NCBI RefSeq assembly: GCF_001570625.1
Contig: NZ_BBQT01000008.1
Location: forward strand, 55,814 to 119,813
Length of the DNA: 64,000 bases
Source of the DNA: Syntrophomonas wolfei subsp. methylbutyratica
GTDB lineage: Bacteria; Bacillota; Syntrophomonadia; Syntrophomonadales; Syntrophomonadaceae
Direction: 5' to 3'
Shown here: positions 18,584-28,721 of the stretch, one piece after another
Position numbering within the stretch: the first letter of the stretch is position 1
Layout of the letters: every line of letters begins with the position of its first letter
Notes under the pieces: model-generated
What the model saw: only the letters and a program-made list of their open reading frames with translations
Told to the model about the DNA's origin: nothing
The model's database searches: none
Position numbers and translations under genes: made by a program

Positions 18584-19736
18584 AAAGATTTCGCGGGGCC
18601 TGCGTGACCTCTTACCCCCGGAGCTAAAGGTCCGCCGTTTTATGGAAGAAAAGGCAGCGGCACTTTTTGCCAGCTATGCTTATGAGGAGGTTATGACTCC
18701 CACCTTTGAATATCTCGAAGTAGTGGAAATGGGAACCGGAGGGAATATAAGGGAAGAGCTCTTCCTCTTTATGGATAGGGAAGGAGGCATTCTCTCCCTG
18801 CGCCCGGAGATGACCACGGGGATTGCCCGTTTGGCTGCCACCCATCTGCGTGATGCTGTTTTCCCGCAGAGATTGTATTATCTGAGCAATTCTTTTCGCT
18901 ATGTCCAGCCTCACCTGGCCCAATACCGTGAGTTTTGGCAGGCCGGCATTGAATTGCTGGGTGCCGAGGGGGTACGGGCTGATGCCGAGGTGATTACTAT
19001 TGCGGTCAAAGCGCTGCAAGAGATGGGTTTGGATAATTTCAAAATAAGCCTCAATCAAATAGCTATTTTTAATAGTCTTCTGGATGATAGCGGTTTAAAC
19101 CGCGAAGAGAAAGACTGTATCAGGAGCCTGGTGGAAAATAAAGATTTGGTGGAATTATCCCGGGTTCTGGAATCCCTGGACATTGATGATGAACTCAAAG
19201 AAACTATTGCCATACTCCCTGTTTTGCATGGGGGGATTGAAGTCCTGGACCGCTTGCCTTATGTGGAAAAAAACCGGCGGGCCCTGGCGGCAGTACAGGA
19301 ACTGCGTGAAGTATATGAAACTTTGCAGCTTTGCGGGGTGATTGATCATATAGTAGTGGATATGGGAGTTCTCCGCGGGCTGGATTATTATACGGGCACT
19401 GTGTTTGAAGGTTATTCCCCTGAGCTGGGATACGGCCTGTTGGGTGGCGGCCGTTATGATCACTTGCTGGGGAAATTTGGCTTTCCCTGCCCGGCCACAG
19501 GATTTGCCCTGGGAATGGACCGCCTGGCTCTGCTTTTGAAGCACCCGGCCTTACAAGAAGCCCCTCGATACCTGGTGGGGGGAAAAGACTTCGCGGCGGT
19601 AATAGCTCAGGCGGAGGAACTCAGGAAGCAGGGCTTTGCCGTAGAAATAGATGTAGAAGGAAAGAGCCGGCAGGAGCTGGAAAGAAAGCTGGAAGGAAGG
19701 GAAAACTGTATAACTGGAGGATTAATCTATGTATGA
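18573..19736 (+). CDS. hisZ: ATP phosphoribosyltransferase regulatory subunit
   Basis: A histidyl-tRNA synthetase paralogue without tRNA charging activity that pairs with short-form HisG and carries the histidine feedback site. The 387-residue protein has the class II core motifs (RGLRDLLPPE, LRPEMTTGIARLAA, SNSFRYVQPH, GLDYYTGTVFEGY, GGGRYDHL) and lacks the anticodon-binding domain of true HisRS. It overlaps hisG by eight bases. Confidence 0.94.
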   Translation: MKSRKISRGLRDLLPPELKVRRFMEEKAAALFASYAYEEVMTPTFEYLEVVEMGTGGNIREELFLFMDREGGILSLRPEMTTGIARLAATHLRDAVFPQRLYYLSNSFRYVQPHLAQYREFWQAGIELLGAEGVRADAEVITIAVKALQEMGLDNFKISLNQIAIFNSLLDDSGLNREEKDCIRSLVENKDLVELSRVLESLDIDDELKETIAILPVLHGGIEVLDRLPYVEKNRRALAAVQELREVYETLQLCGVIDHIVVDMGVLRGLDYYTGTVFEGYSPELGYGLLGGGRYDHLLGKFGFPCPATGFALGMDRLALLLKHPALQEAPRYLVGGKDFAAVIAQAEELRKQGFAVEIDVEGKSRQELERKLEGRENCITGGLIYV

Positions 19737-20382
19737 TGATTACCTGACCATCGCCCTGTCCAAAGGAACTCTACTGGAGCCCACCCTGGAAGTTTTTAAG
19801 AAATTAAAGCTGCCTGGTGAGGGAATTGATGATAAAAGCCGCAGCATGGTATTTACTTATGATAAAGAACGGGTAAAGTATATCATGTGTCGTCCCACCG
19901 ATGTGCCTGCCTATGTCGAACAGGGAGCGGCCGACCTTGGTATAGTGGGCAAGGATGTAATTGTGGAACAGGCTCGGGATGTTTTTGAAATGGTGGACTT
20001 GCAATATGGATACTGCCGTTTTGTAGTAGCGGTACCGGAGGCCATTAAAAATATAGCGCTTAAAGATTTGAACTACAAGCGAGCTGCCACCAAGTTTCCG
20101 GTAATAGCGGAGAATTTTTTCCGCAGCCAGGGACTGCAGGTGGAAATTATAAAACTGCATGGCAATATAGAACTGGCACCCCTGATGGGGCTGGCCGACA
20201 TGATCGTGGACCTGGTTTCTACGGGGCGAACCCTGAAAGAAAACCGGCTGGTGGAGTTTATTAAAATAATGGATTCCACCACCAGGCTGATATGCAACCG
20301 GGTGAGCTACCGCACCAAACACCAGCAGATTCAACCCCTGATTGAAAACATGCAAAAATTAAGTACAGGAGGCAGTGCTTGA
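19729..20382 (+). CDS. hisG: ATP phosphoribosyltransferase, short form
   Basis: First step of histidine synthesis, ATP plus PRPP to PR-ATP. At 217 residues it lacks the C-terminal regulatory domain, matching the presence of hisZ. Motifs include IALSKGTLLEPT, ADLGIVGKDVI and the PRPP loop DLVSTGRTLKEN. Like purF, it consumes PRPP. A strong AGGAGG inside its 3' end serves hisD. Confidence 0.96.
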   Translation: MYDDYLTIALSKGTLLEPTLEVFKKLKLPGEGIDDKSRSMVFTYDKERVKYIMCRPTDVPAYVEQGAADLGIVGKDVIVEQARDVFEMVDLQYGYCRFVVAVPEAIKNIALKDLNYKRAATKFPVIAENFFRSQGLQVEIIKLHGNIELAPLMGLADMIVDLVSTGRTLKENRLVEFIKIMDSTTRLICNRVSYRTKHQQIQPLIENMQKLSTGGSA

Positions 20383-21680
20383 TGAATATAAAGAGATTTG
20401 ATGGAGCTTCAGAGGATTTTAAGCATTTTTTAACCGCCAGTAATGCCAGTATGAAACAATACGAAGATAGTGTTGGAGAGATTGGCCGGCAGGTGCAAAA
20501 GAAAGGTAATCAGGCCATATTTGCCTTTACCTTAAAGTTTGATGGAGCAAAAATCGATGAAAGCAACTTCCTGGTTTCTGAAGATGAGATTGAGGCGGCT
20601 TATGATGCAGTTGATGATGATTACATATTTGCGCTAAACCAGGCTATAGATAATATCGCTGCTTTTCATGACAGACAGTTGAAGAACTCCTGGATGGAAC
20701 CGGATGAGCGCGGCAATATACTGGGACAGCTTTACCGGCCTTTGAAAAGGGTGGGTATATATGTACCCGGCGGAACTGCGGCTTACCCTTCGTCAGTACT
20801 TATGAATGCCATACCGGCCCAGGTAGCCGGGGTAAGCGAAATAGCCATGGTGACTCCACCGGCTAAAGACGGTTCCATAAATCCCTATACTCTGGTAGCG
20901 GCAGCTGAACTGGGAATCGAGGAGATATATAAGATGGGTGGTGCCCAGGCTGTATTCGCTCTGGCCTATGGTACGGAGAATATTAATAAAGTGGATCTGA
21001 TAAGCGGTCCCGGCAATATCTATGTTACTATCGCTAAAAAAATGGTTTATGGTGATGTAAATATCGACATGCTGGCTGGTCCCAGCGAAATACTGATAGT
21101 TGCTGATAAGAAAGCCAACCCGGCTTACCTGGCAGCGGATATGATGTCCCAGGCGGAACATGATGTGCTGGCTCGCAGCATACTGGTGACCGACAGTGAG
21201 ACCTTGATTGAGCGGGTACGGGAGGAAATTGAGAAGCAGGTGCAGGAACTTTCCCGCCGGGATATTATCCGGCAGGCCCTGGAGAGTTACGGGGCCTTGG
21301 TACTGGTTCCCGGAATGGATCAGGCCTGTACGGTGGCTAACCTGGTGGCCCCCGAACACCTGGAATTGATGGTGGAGCATCCTTTTGATTATTTGAGCCG
21401 GATTCGCAATGCCGGGGCTATTTTCCTGGGAAAATACACCCCGGAACCGGTGGGGGATTATTTTGCCGGTCCCAACCATATTTTGCCCACCGGCGGAACC
21501 GCTCGTTTCTATTCCCCGGTTAGCGTAGACACCTTTATGAAGAGCTCCAGCATTATTTATTATTCTCCGCAAGGAATAAGGGAAGACGCCGAGGGAATAA
21601 TGAAGCTGGCTGAGGTGGAAGGGCTTACTGCCCATGCCAATTCCATAAGAATAAGAGTAAAGGGAAAAAAGATAAAATAG
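20382..21680 (+). CDS. hisD: Histidinol dehydrogenase
   Basis: Oxidises histidinol to histidine with two NAD. ATG 20382 is nine bases after AGGAGG (20367-20372) and overlaps the hisG stop; a TTG one codon earlier is less likely. The 432-residue protein has YVPGGTAAYPSSVLMN, GGAQAVFALAYGT, the zinc-site stretch GPSEILIVAD, AEHD, PEHLEL and GPNHILPTGGTARF. Confidence 0.97.
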   Translation: MNIKRFDGASEDFKHFLTASNASMKQYEDSVGEIGRQVQKKGNQAIFAFTLKFDGAKIDESNFLVSEDEIEAAYDAVDDDYIFALNQAIDNIAAFHDRQLKNSWMEPDERGNILGQLYRPLKRVGIYVPGGTAAYPSSVLMNAIPAQVAGVSEIAMVTPPAKDGSINPYTLVAAAELGIEEIYKMGGAQAVFALAYGTENINKVDLISGPGNIYVTIAKKMVYGDVNIDMLAGPSEILIVADKKANPAYLAADMMSQAEHDVLARSILVTDSETLIERVREEIEKQVQELSRRDIIRQALESYGALVLVPGMDQACTVANLVAPEHLELMVEHPFDYLSRIRNAGAIFLGKYTPEPVGDYFAGPNHILPTGGTARFYSPVSVDTFMKSSSIIYYSPQGIREDAEGIMKLAEVEGLTAHANSIRIRVKGKKIK

Positions 21681-21702
21681 GAAACCAAAGGAGGAGTGAA
21701 AA

Positions 21703-22296
21703 TTGGATAATAGCAGAATAGGAGAAGTACAGAGGAAAACCAGTGAAACCGAGGTCTTACTGCAGGTCGAATTGGATGGTACCGGAAATCACCAGATTGA
21801 CACGGAAATTCCGTTTCTCAATCACATGCTGACCCTTTTTTCATTTCATAGCTTGTGCAACTTGAGAGTCACTGCCCGAGGAGATATAGAGGTAGATGAT
21901 CACCATTCGGTGGAAGACATCGCCATCTGTCTGGGTCAGGCCTTGAAAACGGCCCTGGGCGACAAGAGAGGAATAACTCGCTACGGGGAAGCGACGGTCC
22001 CTATGGATGAATCCCTGGCCCGGGTGGTCCTTGATCTCTCAGGTCGCTCTTACCTGGTCTATAATGTGCCGCTGGAAAGGGAAATGATAGGCAATTTCGC
22101 TACGGAAAATGTACGGGAGTTTTTCCAGGCCGTGGCCGCCAATGCCGGGATTAATATCCATATCGATCTCTTGCGGGGCACGAACACTCATCATATAATT
22201 GAAGCGGTTTTCAAGGCTTTTGCCCGGGCCTTAAAGGATGCAATCGCAATAGAGCCGCGCATGGAAGGAATATGGTCCTCCAAGAGGGTTCTCTAA
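21703..22296 (+). CDS. hisB: Imidazoleglycerol-phosphate dehydratase
   Basis: Dehydrates IGP to imidazole-acetol phosphate. The start is TTG 21703 after AAAGGAGGAG. The 197-residue monofunctional enzyme has the paired manganese-binding motifs LNHMLTLFSFH with DDHHSVEDIAICLGQAL and GTNTHHIIEAVFKAFARAL. Directly downstream, where many Firmicutes place hisH, there are only 90 bases before hisA. Confidence 0.95.
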   Translation: MDNSRIGEVQRKTSETEVLLQVELDGTGNHQIDTEIPFLNHMLTLFSFHSLCNLRVTARGDIEVDDHHSVEDIAICLGQALKTALGDKRGITRYGEATVPMDESLARVVLDLSGRSYLVYNVPLEREMIGNFATENVREFFQAVAANAGINIHIDLLRGTNTHHIIEAVFKAFARALKDAIAIEPRMEGIWSSKRVL

Positions 22297-22386
22297 GCTC
22301 AGGGAGTATCAGGGAGTTCATAGAAGAGGAAAAAGAAAACGGCTGAGTTTGGGAATATTACAGAAGTTGGGGGAGATGGAATAAAA

Positions 22387-23115
22387 ATGATTATTTATCC
22401 CGCGATAGATTTAAAGGATGGCCAGTGTGTACGGCTGGTTCAGGGCCGGGTGGAAAACAAAACGGTGTACTCTGATGCACCCGCCACTGTAGCCCGTTCT
22501 TTTCAGGAGCAGGGCGCTTCATTCTTACACATTGTTGATCTCGACGGTGCTTTCCAGGGCAGTCCCCAGAGCCTTAAAGCTATTGAAGCGATAGCCGCAG
22601 CGATTGACATTAGTTTTCAAGTAGGCGGAGGCTTGCGTCAGCTAAGCGATGTGGAAAAGCTTCTGGCTTTGGGTGCCAGCCGGGTAATAATTGGAACCCG
22701 GGCGGTTTCCCACCCGGATTTCATCGCCAGCCTGCTGGATAAGTTCGGCCCTGAGCGCATAGTACTGGGCCTGGATGCTAAGGAGGGCATGGTGGCGGTG
22801 GAAGGATGGGTTTCCACTTCTTCAATAACGGCTATAGATTTTGCGTTGCGGATGAAAGCTCTGGGGGTACAAACGGCCATATATACAGATGTCTCGCGAG
22901 ACGGGCTTTTGCAGGGTCCCAACCTGGCGGCCATAAAAGAGATGGCCTGTAGTACCGGACTGGATATTATTGCTTCCGGAGGGGTAAGCAGCCTGGACAA
23001 TATAAGAGCCTTGAAAGAGTTGGAGAATGACGGGGTGAGCGGGGCCATTATCGGCAAGGCCCTCTATGACGGCAAGATAAGTTTGCTTGATGCTCTTAAG
23101 GAAGCGGAAAAATAA
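22387..23115 (+). CDS. hisA: ProFAR isomerase
   Basis: Isomerises ProFAR to PRFAR in histidine synthesis. The 242-residue TIM barrel shows the catalytic Asp in [21 protein letters not shown], the second Asp in [15 protein letters not shown] and the phosphate-binding IIASGGVSS. The site TTGGGGGAGATGG precedes ATG 22387. Confidence 0.96.
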   Translation: MIIYPAIDLKDGQCVRLVQGRVENKTVYSDAPATVARSFQEQGASFLHIVDLDGAFQGSPQSLKAIEAIAAAIDISFQVGGGLRQLSDVEKLLALGASRVIIGTRAVSHPDFIASLLDKFGPERIVLGLDAKEGMVAVEGWVSTSSITAIDFALRMKALGVQTAIYTDVSRDGLLQGPNLAAIKEMACSTGLDIIASGGVSSLDNIRALKELENDGVSGAIIGKALYDGKISLLDALKEAEK

Positions 23116-23138
23116 ATTTTGATATATGGGGTGGTTTA

Positions 23139-23897
23139 ATGCGGGCTAAAAGAATTATTCCCTGCCTGGATGTACATGGCGGCCGGGTGGTAAAAGGAAC
23201 AAATTTTATTAATTTACGGGATGCCGGCGATCCGGTGGAATTTGCGGCTTTCTATGATAAAGAGGGGGCCGATGAACTGGTGTTTCTGGATATCAGCGCC
23301 ACCTCCGAGGAGCGCCAAACCATGGTGGAGGTGGTACGGCAAACCGCCCGCGAGGTTTCTATTCCCTTTGCTGTCGGCGGAGGGATAAGGACCCTGGATG
23401 ATATCCGCAATATATTGAAGGCAGGAGCGGATAAGGTTTCCATGAATTCGGCGGCCATAAGAGATCCGCAGATCATTAAAGAAGGGGCAGTTGAATTTGG
23501 CAGCCAGTGTATCGTGGTGGCTATCGATGCCCGGCGCATCAGCGAAAATTTATGGGAGGTTTATATTGATGGGGGACAGGTTGCTACCGGCATGGATGCC
23601 CGAGAGTGGGCCTGCAAGGTGGAAAGCCTGGGAGCTGGAGAAATACTTTTAACCAGCATGGACAAGGACGGAACCAAAGACGGGTATGATATCGAGCTAA
23701 CCGCCGCCATAAGCGAGCAGGTCGGGATACCGGTTATCGCCTCGGGCGGAGCCGGCAAGCTGGAACATCTCTATGAGGGCATTACTCTGGGTAAGGCTGA
23801 TGCCGTTCTTTGCGCTTCAATTTTTCATTTTCGTGAATATACGGTGCGGCAGGCCAAGGAATACCTGGCGGCTAAAGGAGTGGCAGTAAGATTATGA
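23139..23897 (+). CDS. hisF: Imidazole glycerol phosphate synthase, cyclase subunit
   Basis: Forms IGP and AICAR from PRFAR using ammonia from HisH. The 252-residue TIM barrel shows [46 protein letters not shown] and [14 protein letters not shown] with the catalytic Asp. The partner hisH is absent from this operon. Its stop overlaps the hisIE start (ATGA). Confidence 0.96.
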   Translation: MRAKRIIPCLDVHGGRVVKGTNFINLRDAGDPVEFAAFYDKEGADELVFLDISATSEERQTMVEVVRQTAREVSIPFAVGGGIRTLDDIRNILKAGADKVSMNSAAIRDPQIIKEGAVEFGSQCIVVAIDARRISENLWEVYIDGGQVATGMDAREWACKVESLGAGEILLTSMDKDGTKDGYDIELTAAISEQVGIPVIASGGAGKLEHLYEGITLGKADAVLCASIFHFREYTVRQAKEYLAAKGVAVRL

Positions 23898-24544
23898 TAG
23901 ATAATTTAATATTCGATGAAAAGGGCTTGCTTCCCGCCATTATCCAGGATTTTCAGAGTGGACAGGTATTGATGATGGCCTATATGAATAAGGAATCCCT
24001 GACTCGCACCCGGGAAAGCGGCAAAACCTGGTTTTATTCCCGCAGTCGCCAGAAACTATGGCAAAAGGGGGAAGAATCAGGGCATATCCAGGAGGTAAAG
24101 GAAATATCTTTTGATTGTGATAGTGACTGCTTGCTGATCAAAGTGGCACAAACGGGGGTAGCCTGTCATACCGGGCACTACAGCTGTTTTTACCAGACCC
24201 TTGACGGGAAAGAGGTGGAGAGTCCCCTCTTTGACCTGTCGGCGGTTTACAACTCCGCTGGTGGGGGGCCGGGGATCCTTTATGAATTATATGATATTAT
24301 CCTGGAACGCAGGGAAAAAATGCCAGAAGGCTCGTACACAGCCTATCTCTTTAGTAAAGGCCTGGACAAAATCCTGAAAAAAGTGGGTGAAGAAAATGCG
24401 GAAGTGATTATCGCCGCCAAGAACCGGGATAAAGCTGAACTGGTCTACGAGACATCCGACTTGCTCTATCACCTGCTGGTTTTGCTGGTGGAACAGGGAG
24501 TTAGCCTGGCGGAAGTTTTTTCCGAACTGAAATCCCGCCGCTAA
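23894..24544 (+). CDS. hisIE: Bifunctional PR-AMP cyclohydrolase/PR-ATP pyrophosphatase
   Basis: Carries out the second and third steps of histidine synthesis. Residues 1-105 are the cyclohydrolase ([20 protein letters not shown], the zinc/magnesium motif DCDSDC and [13 protein letters not shown]). From about 118 on is the pyrophosphatase, with [20 protein letters not shown] and [13 protein letters not shown]. It closes the operon, and its stop lies three bases from the convergent CNNM gene. Confidence 0.95.
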   Translation: MIDNLIFDEKGLLPAIIQDFQSGQVLMMAYMNKESLTRTRESGKTWFYSRSRQKLWQKGEESGHIQEVKEISFDCDSDCLLIKVAQTGVACHTGHYSCFYQTLDGKEVESPLFDLSAVYNSAGGGPGILYELYDIILERREKMPEGSYTAYLFSKGLDKILKKVGEENAEVIIAAKNRDKAELVYETSDLLYHLLVLLVEQGVSLAEVFSELKSRR

Positions 24545-24547
24545 AGC

Positions 24548-25888
24548 TCAATCCTGGCGGGGCTTGGCCGGAAGTTTACGGATGCGGATGCGGTCGATGC
24601 GCATCCCGTCCATCTTTACCACTTCCAGCTGCAAATGTTCCTGCTTCACCACATCTCCCTCTTGCGGGCGCTGGCCCAGTTTTCCCAGAACATAGCCGGC
24701 CAGGGTGTTATACTGCTCCTCTTCCTCTTTATCAATCGCCAGGTCAAATCTCTCCATCGCGTCTTCAATGAACATACGGCCGCTGACCAGAAGCCTGCCG
24801 GATTCTTCGACAATGACTTCGGGTTCCTCATGGTCAAATTCATCCTGGATTTCCCCTACCAGCTCTTCCAGAACATTTTCCAGGGTCACAATACCGGCGG
24901 TACCTCCGTATTCATCCAGAACCACGGCAATGTGCTGGTGGCGTTTTTGGAATTCCGGCAGCAAACGCTCCAGGGGCATAACCTCGGGGATAAAGATAAT
25001 ATCCCGGCGTATCTGGTTCAGGTTTTCTATTCCTTCCTCCCGGGAGATGATGTCTTTAATATTTATCTGCCCGATTATCCGGTCCGGACTGCCGTCACAA
25101 AGAGGAAACCTGGTGTGTCCGGACTTGCGCGCTATAGCCAGGTTCTCTTCCAGCGGGTTCTGGATGTCCAGGAAAATAACTTCCGGGCGGGGAACCATTA
25201 TTTCTTCGGCTATCCGGTTTTCAAAACGAAAAACATTTTGCAGCAATTCCTGTTCGCTTTTATTGATTTGACCGCCCCGGTAGCTTTCCGAAATGAGCAT
25301 GCGCAATTCCTCTTCACTGTGTATCCTCTCTATCTCACCTTCCGGTTCCAAGCCCAGCAGCCTTACTACTTTATTGGCAGTTCCGTTTAACAAATGCACC
25401 GCCGGATAAAAAAGATAAAAGAAAGCCCGCATGGGAGCTGCCAGCCAGAGGCTTATAGCTTCCGCTTTCTGAATGGCCAGGGTTTTGGGGGCCAGCTCGC
25501 CGAAAACCACATGAAGAAAAGTGATTAGGGAAAAGGCCAGCAGAAAAGAAATGGAATGGACCAGGGCCGGGGTATTTATACCCCAGCGAAACAGCAAAGG
25601 GGAGATCAGGGTGGCTACGGCCGGTTCGCCCAGCCAGCCCAGGCCCAGGCTGGATAGGGTAATACCCAGTTGGCTTACCGAGAGGTAGGCATCCAATTTT
25701 TCAATACATTCTTGTACGCTCTCAGCTTTCTTATTCCCTTCCGCTACCAGTTGCCGGATGCGGGTGGGCCGAACCTTGACAAAGGCAAATTCAGCCGCCA
25801 CAAAAATCCCATTGAGCAGCACCAGGAGAAGGGCAATAAGGATTTTGCCCAGACTAAAGAGGATATTAAGGCCAGCTGGATTTTCCAT
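24548..25888 (-). CDS. CNNM/CorC family membrane protein (HlyC-like)
   Basis: A 446-residue protein with a CNNM (DUF21) transmembrane domain at about 1-200 (hydrophobic spans near 10-30, 70-90, 105-130, 140-160; FVAAEFAFVKVRPTRI and GELAPKTLAIQKAE are hallmark stretches). Two CBS repeats follow at about 215-345 (MVPRPEVIFLDI, FPLCDGSPDRIIGQINIKDI, VVLDEYGGTAGIVTLENVL), and a CorC_HlyC domain at the C-terminus. The family is linked to magnesium or other divalent-metal transport; the old hemolysin label is not evidence of toxicity. Transcription is convergent with the histidine operon. Confidence 0.88.
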   Translation of the reverse strand: MENPAGLNILFSLGKILIALLLVLLNGIFVAAEFAFVKVRPTRIRQLVAEGNKKAESVQECIEKLDAYLSVSQLGITLSSLGLGWLGEPAVATLISPLLFRWGINTPALVHSISFLLAFSLITFLHVVFGELAPKTLAIQKAEAISLWLAAPMRAFFYLFYPAVHLLNGTANKVVRLLGLEPEGEIERIHSEEELRMLISESYRGGQINKSEQELLQNVFRFENRIAEEIMVPRPEVIFLDIQNPLEENLAIARKSGHTRFPLCDGSPDRIIGQINIKDIISREEGIENLNQIRRDIIFIPEVMPLERLLPEFQKRHQHIAVVLDEYGGTAGIVTLENVLEELVGEIQDEFDHEEPEVIVEESGRLLVSGRMFIEDAMERFDLAIDKEEEEQYNTLAGYVLGKLGQRPQEGDVVKQEHLQLEVVKMDGMRIDRIRIRKLPAKPRQD

Positions 25889-26040
25889 TAAAAAATTCTC
25901 CTTGCCAACAGTCAGATTAGAATTCGCTCAAGTTCAGCTTGCATCATGGCCGTAATTTATATGTACATAAAACCTGGGGGTAAATTATGAAAAGCATATG
26001 CATAAAAAACAGCAAAGTAGAATGATTTTTATGTAAATGT

Positions 26041-26206
26041 GAATCTACTGCAAAAAATCCTTTTTGTTGCATAAGGCTTGCCTAAACATACAAGTATAAT
26101 AATGACTTTTTGCGGTGAAATCAACCGTTGGTGTTGCTCATGCGTAGACTGCGAGCGGAATAATTATGCAAGCAAATGCATAATTATTACTTTTTGCAGC
26201 GGAATC
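26041..26206. repeat. Composite copy of the dispersed MITE-like repeat
   Basis: The left end GAATCTACTGCAAAAA and an internal right end at 26122 (TGACTTTTTGCGGTGAAATC) delimit an 82-bp short unit. A second unit then runs from TGTTGCTCATGCGTAGACTG to a right end TTACTTTTTGCAGCGGAATC at 26206, almost identical to 29510-29585. No coding potential. The remaining gap sequence at 25889-26040 and 26207-26466 shows nothing I can support. Confidence 0.65.
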
Positions 26207-26466
26207 ACAGTTACATTAGCAAATCTAAGTGAAGACAACTTAAGTATAACAGCAGGGGGAACTAACTGGAAGTCTCCTGTTCCAAATCTGAGTATTAGTA
26301 AATAGAATATACAAAATTCACCTTCCTTGCGTAAAAAATTCCTCTAGTTGGCTATTACCCAGTCATCGGTATATTATAGCTTTAGATCCGGTACTTCGGA
26401 GGCGGGGTGTAGTAAGCTGTTGCAGATTGAATTGCTGTTGGTCTGATTTCAAGAAGCACTAGCTCT

Positions 26467-26829
26467 GTGCTATACTGTATACCCCTGACCCAGTGGATGG
26501 AATTCATTGATGGGAAGTCAAAAGGAGTGATGGAAATGTTGGCAGCCAAAAACGAGCAAATAAAAAAGGCTTTCAACCTCCTGGAAATAATTAGTCAGGA
26601 TGAGAAAGCCAGAATGATTTACGAAGCCCGACAGGCGGAAATCCACGACCAGGTAACCAGACTGGAGTCGGCTCGCGAAGAAGGTAAAGAAGAGGGTAAA
26701 AAAGAAGGTATCAAGGAACTGGCCATCAAGTTGTTAAACCGGGGTATAGATATTAATGTTATTATTGAAACTTCTGGTTTGAGCCGCCAGGAAATTGAAG
26801 TTCTAAAAGCAGAGTCAGAGAGAAACTAA
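26467..26829 (+). pseudogene. C-terminal remnant of an Rpn-type nuclease/transposase
   Basis: The 120-residue frame matches only the tail of the PD-(D/E)XK nuclease-family transposase (Rpn) group: KKAFNLLEIISQDEKARM, then the charged repeat AREEGKEEGKKEGIKELAI and the final helix-turn INVIIETSGLSRQEIEVLK. The catalytic nuclease core that should precede it is absent. Intact members are about 300 residues and are linked to recombination-promoting nuclease activity. A terminator follows at once. Confidence 0.7.
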
Positions 26830-26844
26830 TTACGCTGCTATAAT

Positions 26845-26872
26845 AAGTCCGGGGACTTTCCCTGGACTTTTT
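26845..26872 (+). terminator. Intrinsic terminator after the Rpn remnant
   Basis: AAGTCC (26845-26850) pairs with GGACTT (26864-26869), with GGG/CCC pairs inside, followed by a short T-run to 26872. Confidence 0.65.
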
Positions 26873-26997
26873 GCTGAAATGAGAAAAATGAAAGAACTAA
26901 TACACCGTCCCACGCCCGCACAATAAATATTCCTTTGCAACTTGATAAAAAATGTTATTATTAAGGAAATAAGTATAAAATGAAGGGAGAGACTGTA

Positions 26998-27762
26998 TTG
27001 GTAAGGAAAGTTCGCAGTATTACTATTCTGGGGGTATTAATAGCTTTGGTGATGAGTTGCCTGGGATGTAGCGGTAATTTGTCTGCAGCAAAACAGGAGT
27101 CGCCAATTAAAATTAGCACTGAGGAAATTAAAGAAAACAAGGATAATCTTGAGTTAAGTTTGAAAATTCCAGTTCTTAGCGAAATGAAAGATGAAAAGCT
27201 GCAGCAAAGCTTAAATGAGCGTTTTCGCAATCTTTTTCTACAACGCCGGGATGAAATGCTGGCTGAAAAGGAAGAAATGGATAAAGAACTAGATGAAGAA
27301 GATAAAGATAACCCGTTTGCAGATATTCCTTATGGATTAGCCAGCGATTATAAAGTGACATATAACAATAATGGCTTGCTAAGCTTTTATTTTGATAAGT
27401 ACGAGTTTACGGGCGGAGCACATGGCATGACTTATCGCATGCCCTGTAATATTGATTTGAGAGATGGGTCGGAGCTGGAACTATCTGATATTTTTAAACC
27501 GGATAGCAATTATGAAGATCTTATTGATAAAGCAATACAGGCTGAGATAGCTAAGAATCCGGAAGGCTATTTTGAACCGGAAATGGGCGGTTTTAAGGGC
27601 ATTGAAGACGACCAAACCTTTACGCTGCAGCCGGGCGGTATAACTATTTATTTCCAGTTATATGATATTGCTCCTTATGCTGCTGGGATACCGGAATTTA
27701 AAATTCCCTTTAGCGAGTTTGGTGACATGGTAAATCCTGAACTGCAAAAACGGCTTGAATAA
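26998..27762 (+). CDS. Lipoprotein with a DUF3298/RsiV-like domain
   Basis: I choose TTG 26998, seven bases after GAAGGGAGAG, for a 254-residue protein; an ATG six codons upstream precedes that site. The N-terminus VRKVRSITILGVLIALVM leads to a lipobox-like SCLGC, so it should be anchored outside the membrane. The body has the DUF4163 plus DUF3298 pattern: IKISTEEIKENKDNLELSLK, then FDKYEFTGGAHGMTYR, ELELSDIFKP and ITIYFQLYDIAPYAAGIPEF, as in RsiV and PdaC relatives. Its binding partner is unknown. Confidence 0.7.
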   Translation: MVRKVRSITILGVLIALVMSCLGCSGNLSAAKQESPIKISTEEIKENKDNLELSLKIPVLSEMKDEKLQQSLNERFRNLFLQRRDEMLAEKEEMDKELDEEDKDNPFADIPYGLASDYKVTYNNNGLLSFYFDKYEFTGGAHGMTYRMPCNIDLRDGSELELSDIFKPDSNYEDLIDKAIQAEIAKNPEGYFEPEMGGFKGIEDDQTFTLQPGGITIYFQLYDIAPYAAGIPEFKIPFSEFGDMVNPELQKRLE

Positions 27763-27944
27763 ATCCATGTCTTTACATCGTTTAGTGCAGGCGCATATCA
27801 AGGGGGCGGCTAAAAGCTAGCATTTTTTCCGGCCCCCGTGCCTACTGTTCCGCTTGAATTCCCATCGCCTTGCTTTCCTCTTGCTCTACCCTTTATAATG
27901 AAATCATACTAATATTACCAATAGAGTTTAAGGAGGCATTTCAT

Positions 27945-28535
27945 TTGAACGTTCCCGCGTCAAAACCGGATAAAAAATATACCTATGCAGAATATTTACA
28001 ATGGCCGGGGAATGAAAGGTGGGAAATTATTGATGGGAAACCTTTTCTGATGAGTCCAGCTCCGTTAACAGAACACCAAAGGGTATTGGGACAGCTCTTC
28101 GGCCAAATCTGGATGGGCCTTCAGCAAAAGCCCTGTCAGGTCTTCCCGGCTCCTTTTGATGTGCGCCTGCCTCGAGGAGAAGAAAACGATAATGAAATTG
28201 ATACGGTGGTTCAACCCGACATCGTTGTGGTTTGTGACCCGGCCAAAATAGATAAACGAGGCTGCAAGGGAGCTCCGGATTTAATTATTGAAATACTTTC
28301 CTATTCTACCGCCAAAAAAGATCTGAATGAAAAATTCAACCTGTATGAAAGAGTGGGAGTAAAAGAATACTGGGTAGTTTTTCCGGGAGAAGCGGTCATT
28401 GAGGTTTATCATTTAGGTAAAGACATGAAGTATTGCAAAACCGGCACATACCAGGAAAATGACCAAATAGAACTGGGGATTCTGCCTGAGCTGGCTATCG
28501 ACCTAAGCCTGGTATTTCCACAAAACCAGGCTTAA
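27945..28535 (+). CDS. Uma2-family (DUF820) endonuclease-fold protein
   Basis: TTG 27945 follows AAGGAGGCATTTCAT, giving 196 residues; an upstream ATG at 27870 runs through an A/T-rich non-homologous stretch. The PD-(D/E)XK-like core is visible: YTYAEYLQWPGNERWEIIDG, VRLPRG, VVQPDIVVVCD, APDLIIEILSYSTAKKDL and YERVGVKEYWVVFP. The family is widely dispersed in genomes and its biological role is unsettled. Confidence 0.85.
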   Translation: MNVPASKPDKKYTYAEYLQWPGNERWEIIDGKPFLMSPAPLTEHQRVLGQLFGQIWMGLQQKPCQVFPAPFDVRLPRGEENDNEIDTVVQPDIVVVCDPAKIDKRGCKGAPDLIIEILSYSTAKKDLNEKFNLYERVGVKEYWVVFPGEAVIEVYHLGKDMKYCKTGTYQENDQIELGILPELAIDLSLVFPQNQA

Positions 28536-28721
28536 ATTAACCCATGGGGCTAGCATGATCTTGATTGGCGAAGGTCTGATTGAAACAATACCAATGTCTT
28601 GACACGGTCTTCGTCTTTTTGTTATTCGGCAGGTTCCAGGCTACAGAATAAACCGGGACGTGGTAAAATAGACTACAAATCAACAAGAGTTAATAGCCCT
28701 GCTGGAAAGGAGAGTAAAGCT

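Noticed and set aside
26160..26305. Short plus-strand frame ending LANLSEDNLSITAGG and a stop
   Set aside because: It overlaps a repeat copy, has no ribosome site and no recognisable family; probably chance.
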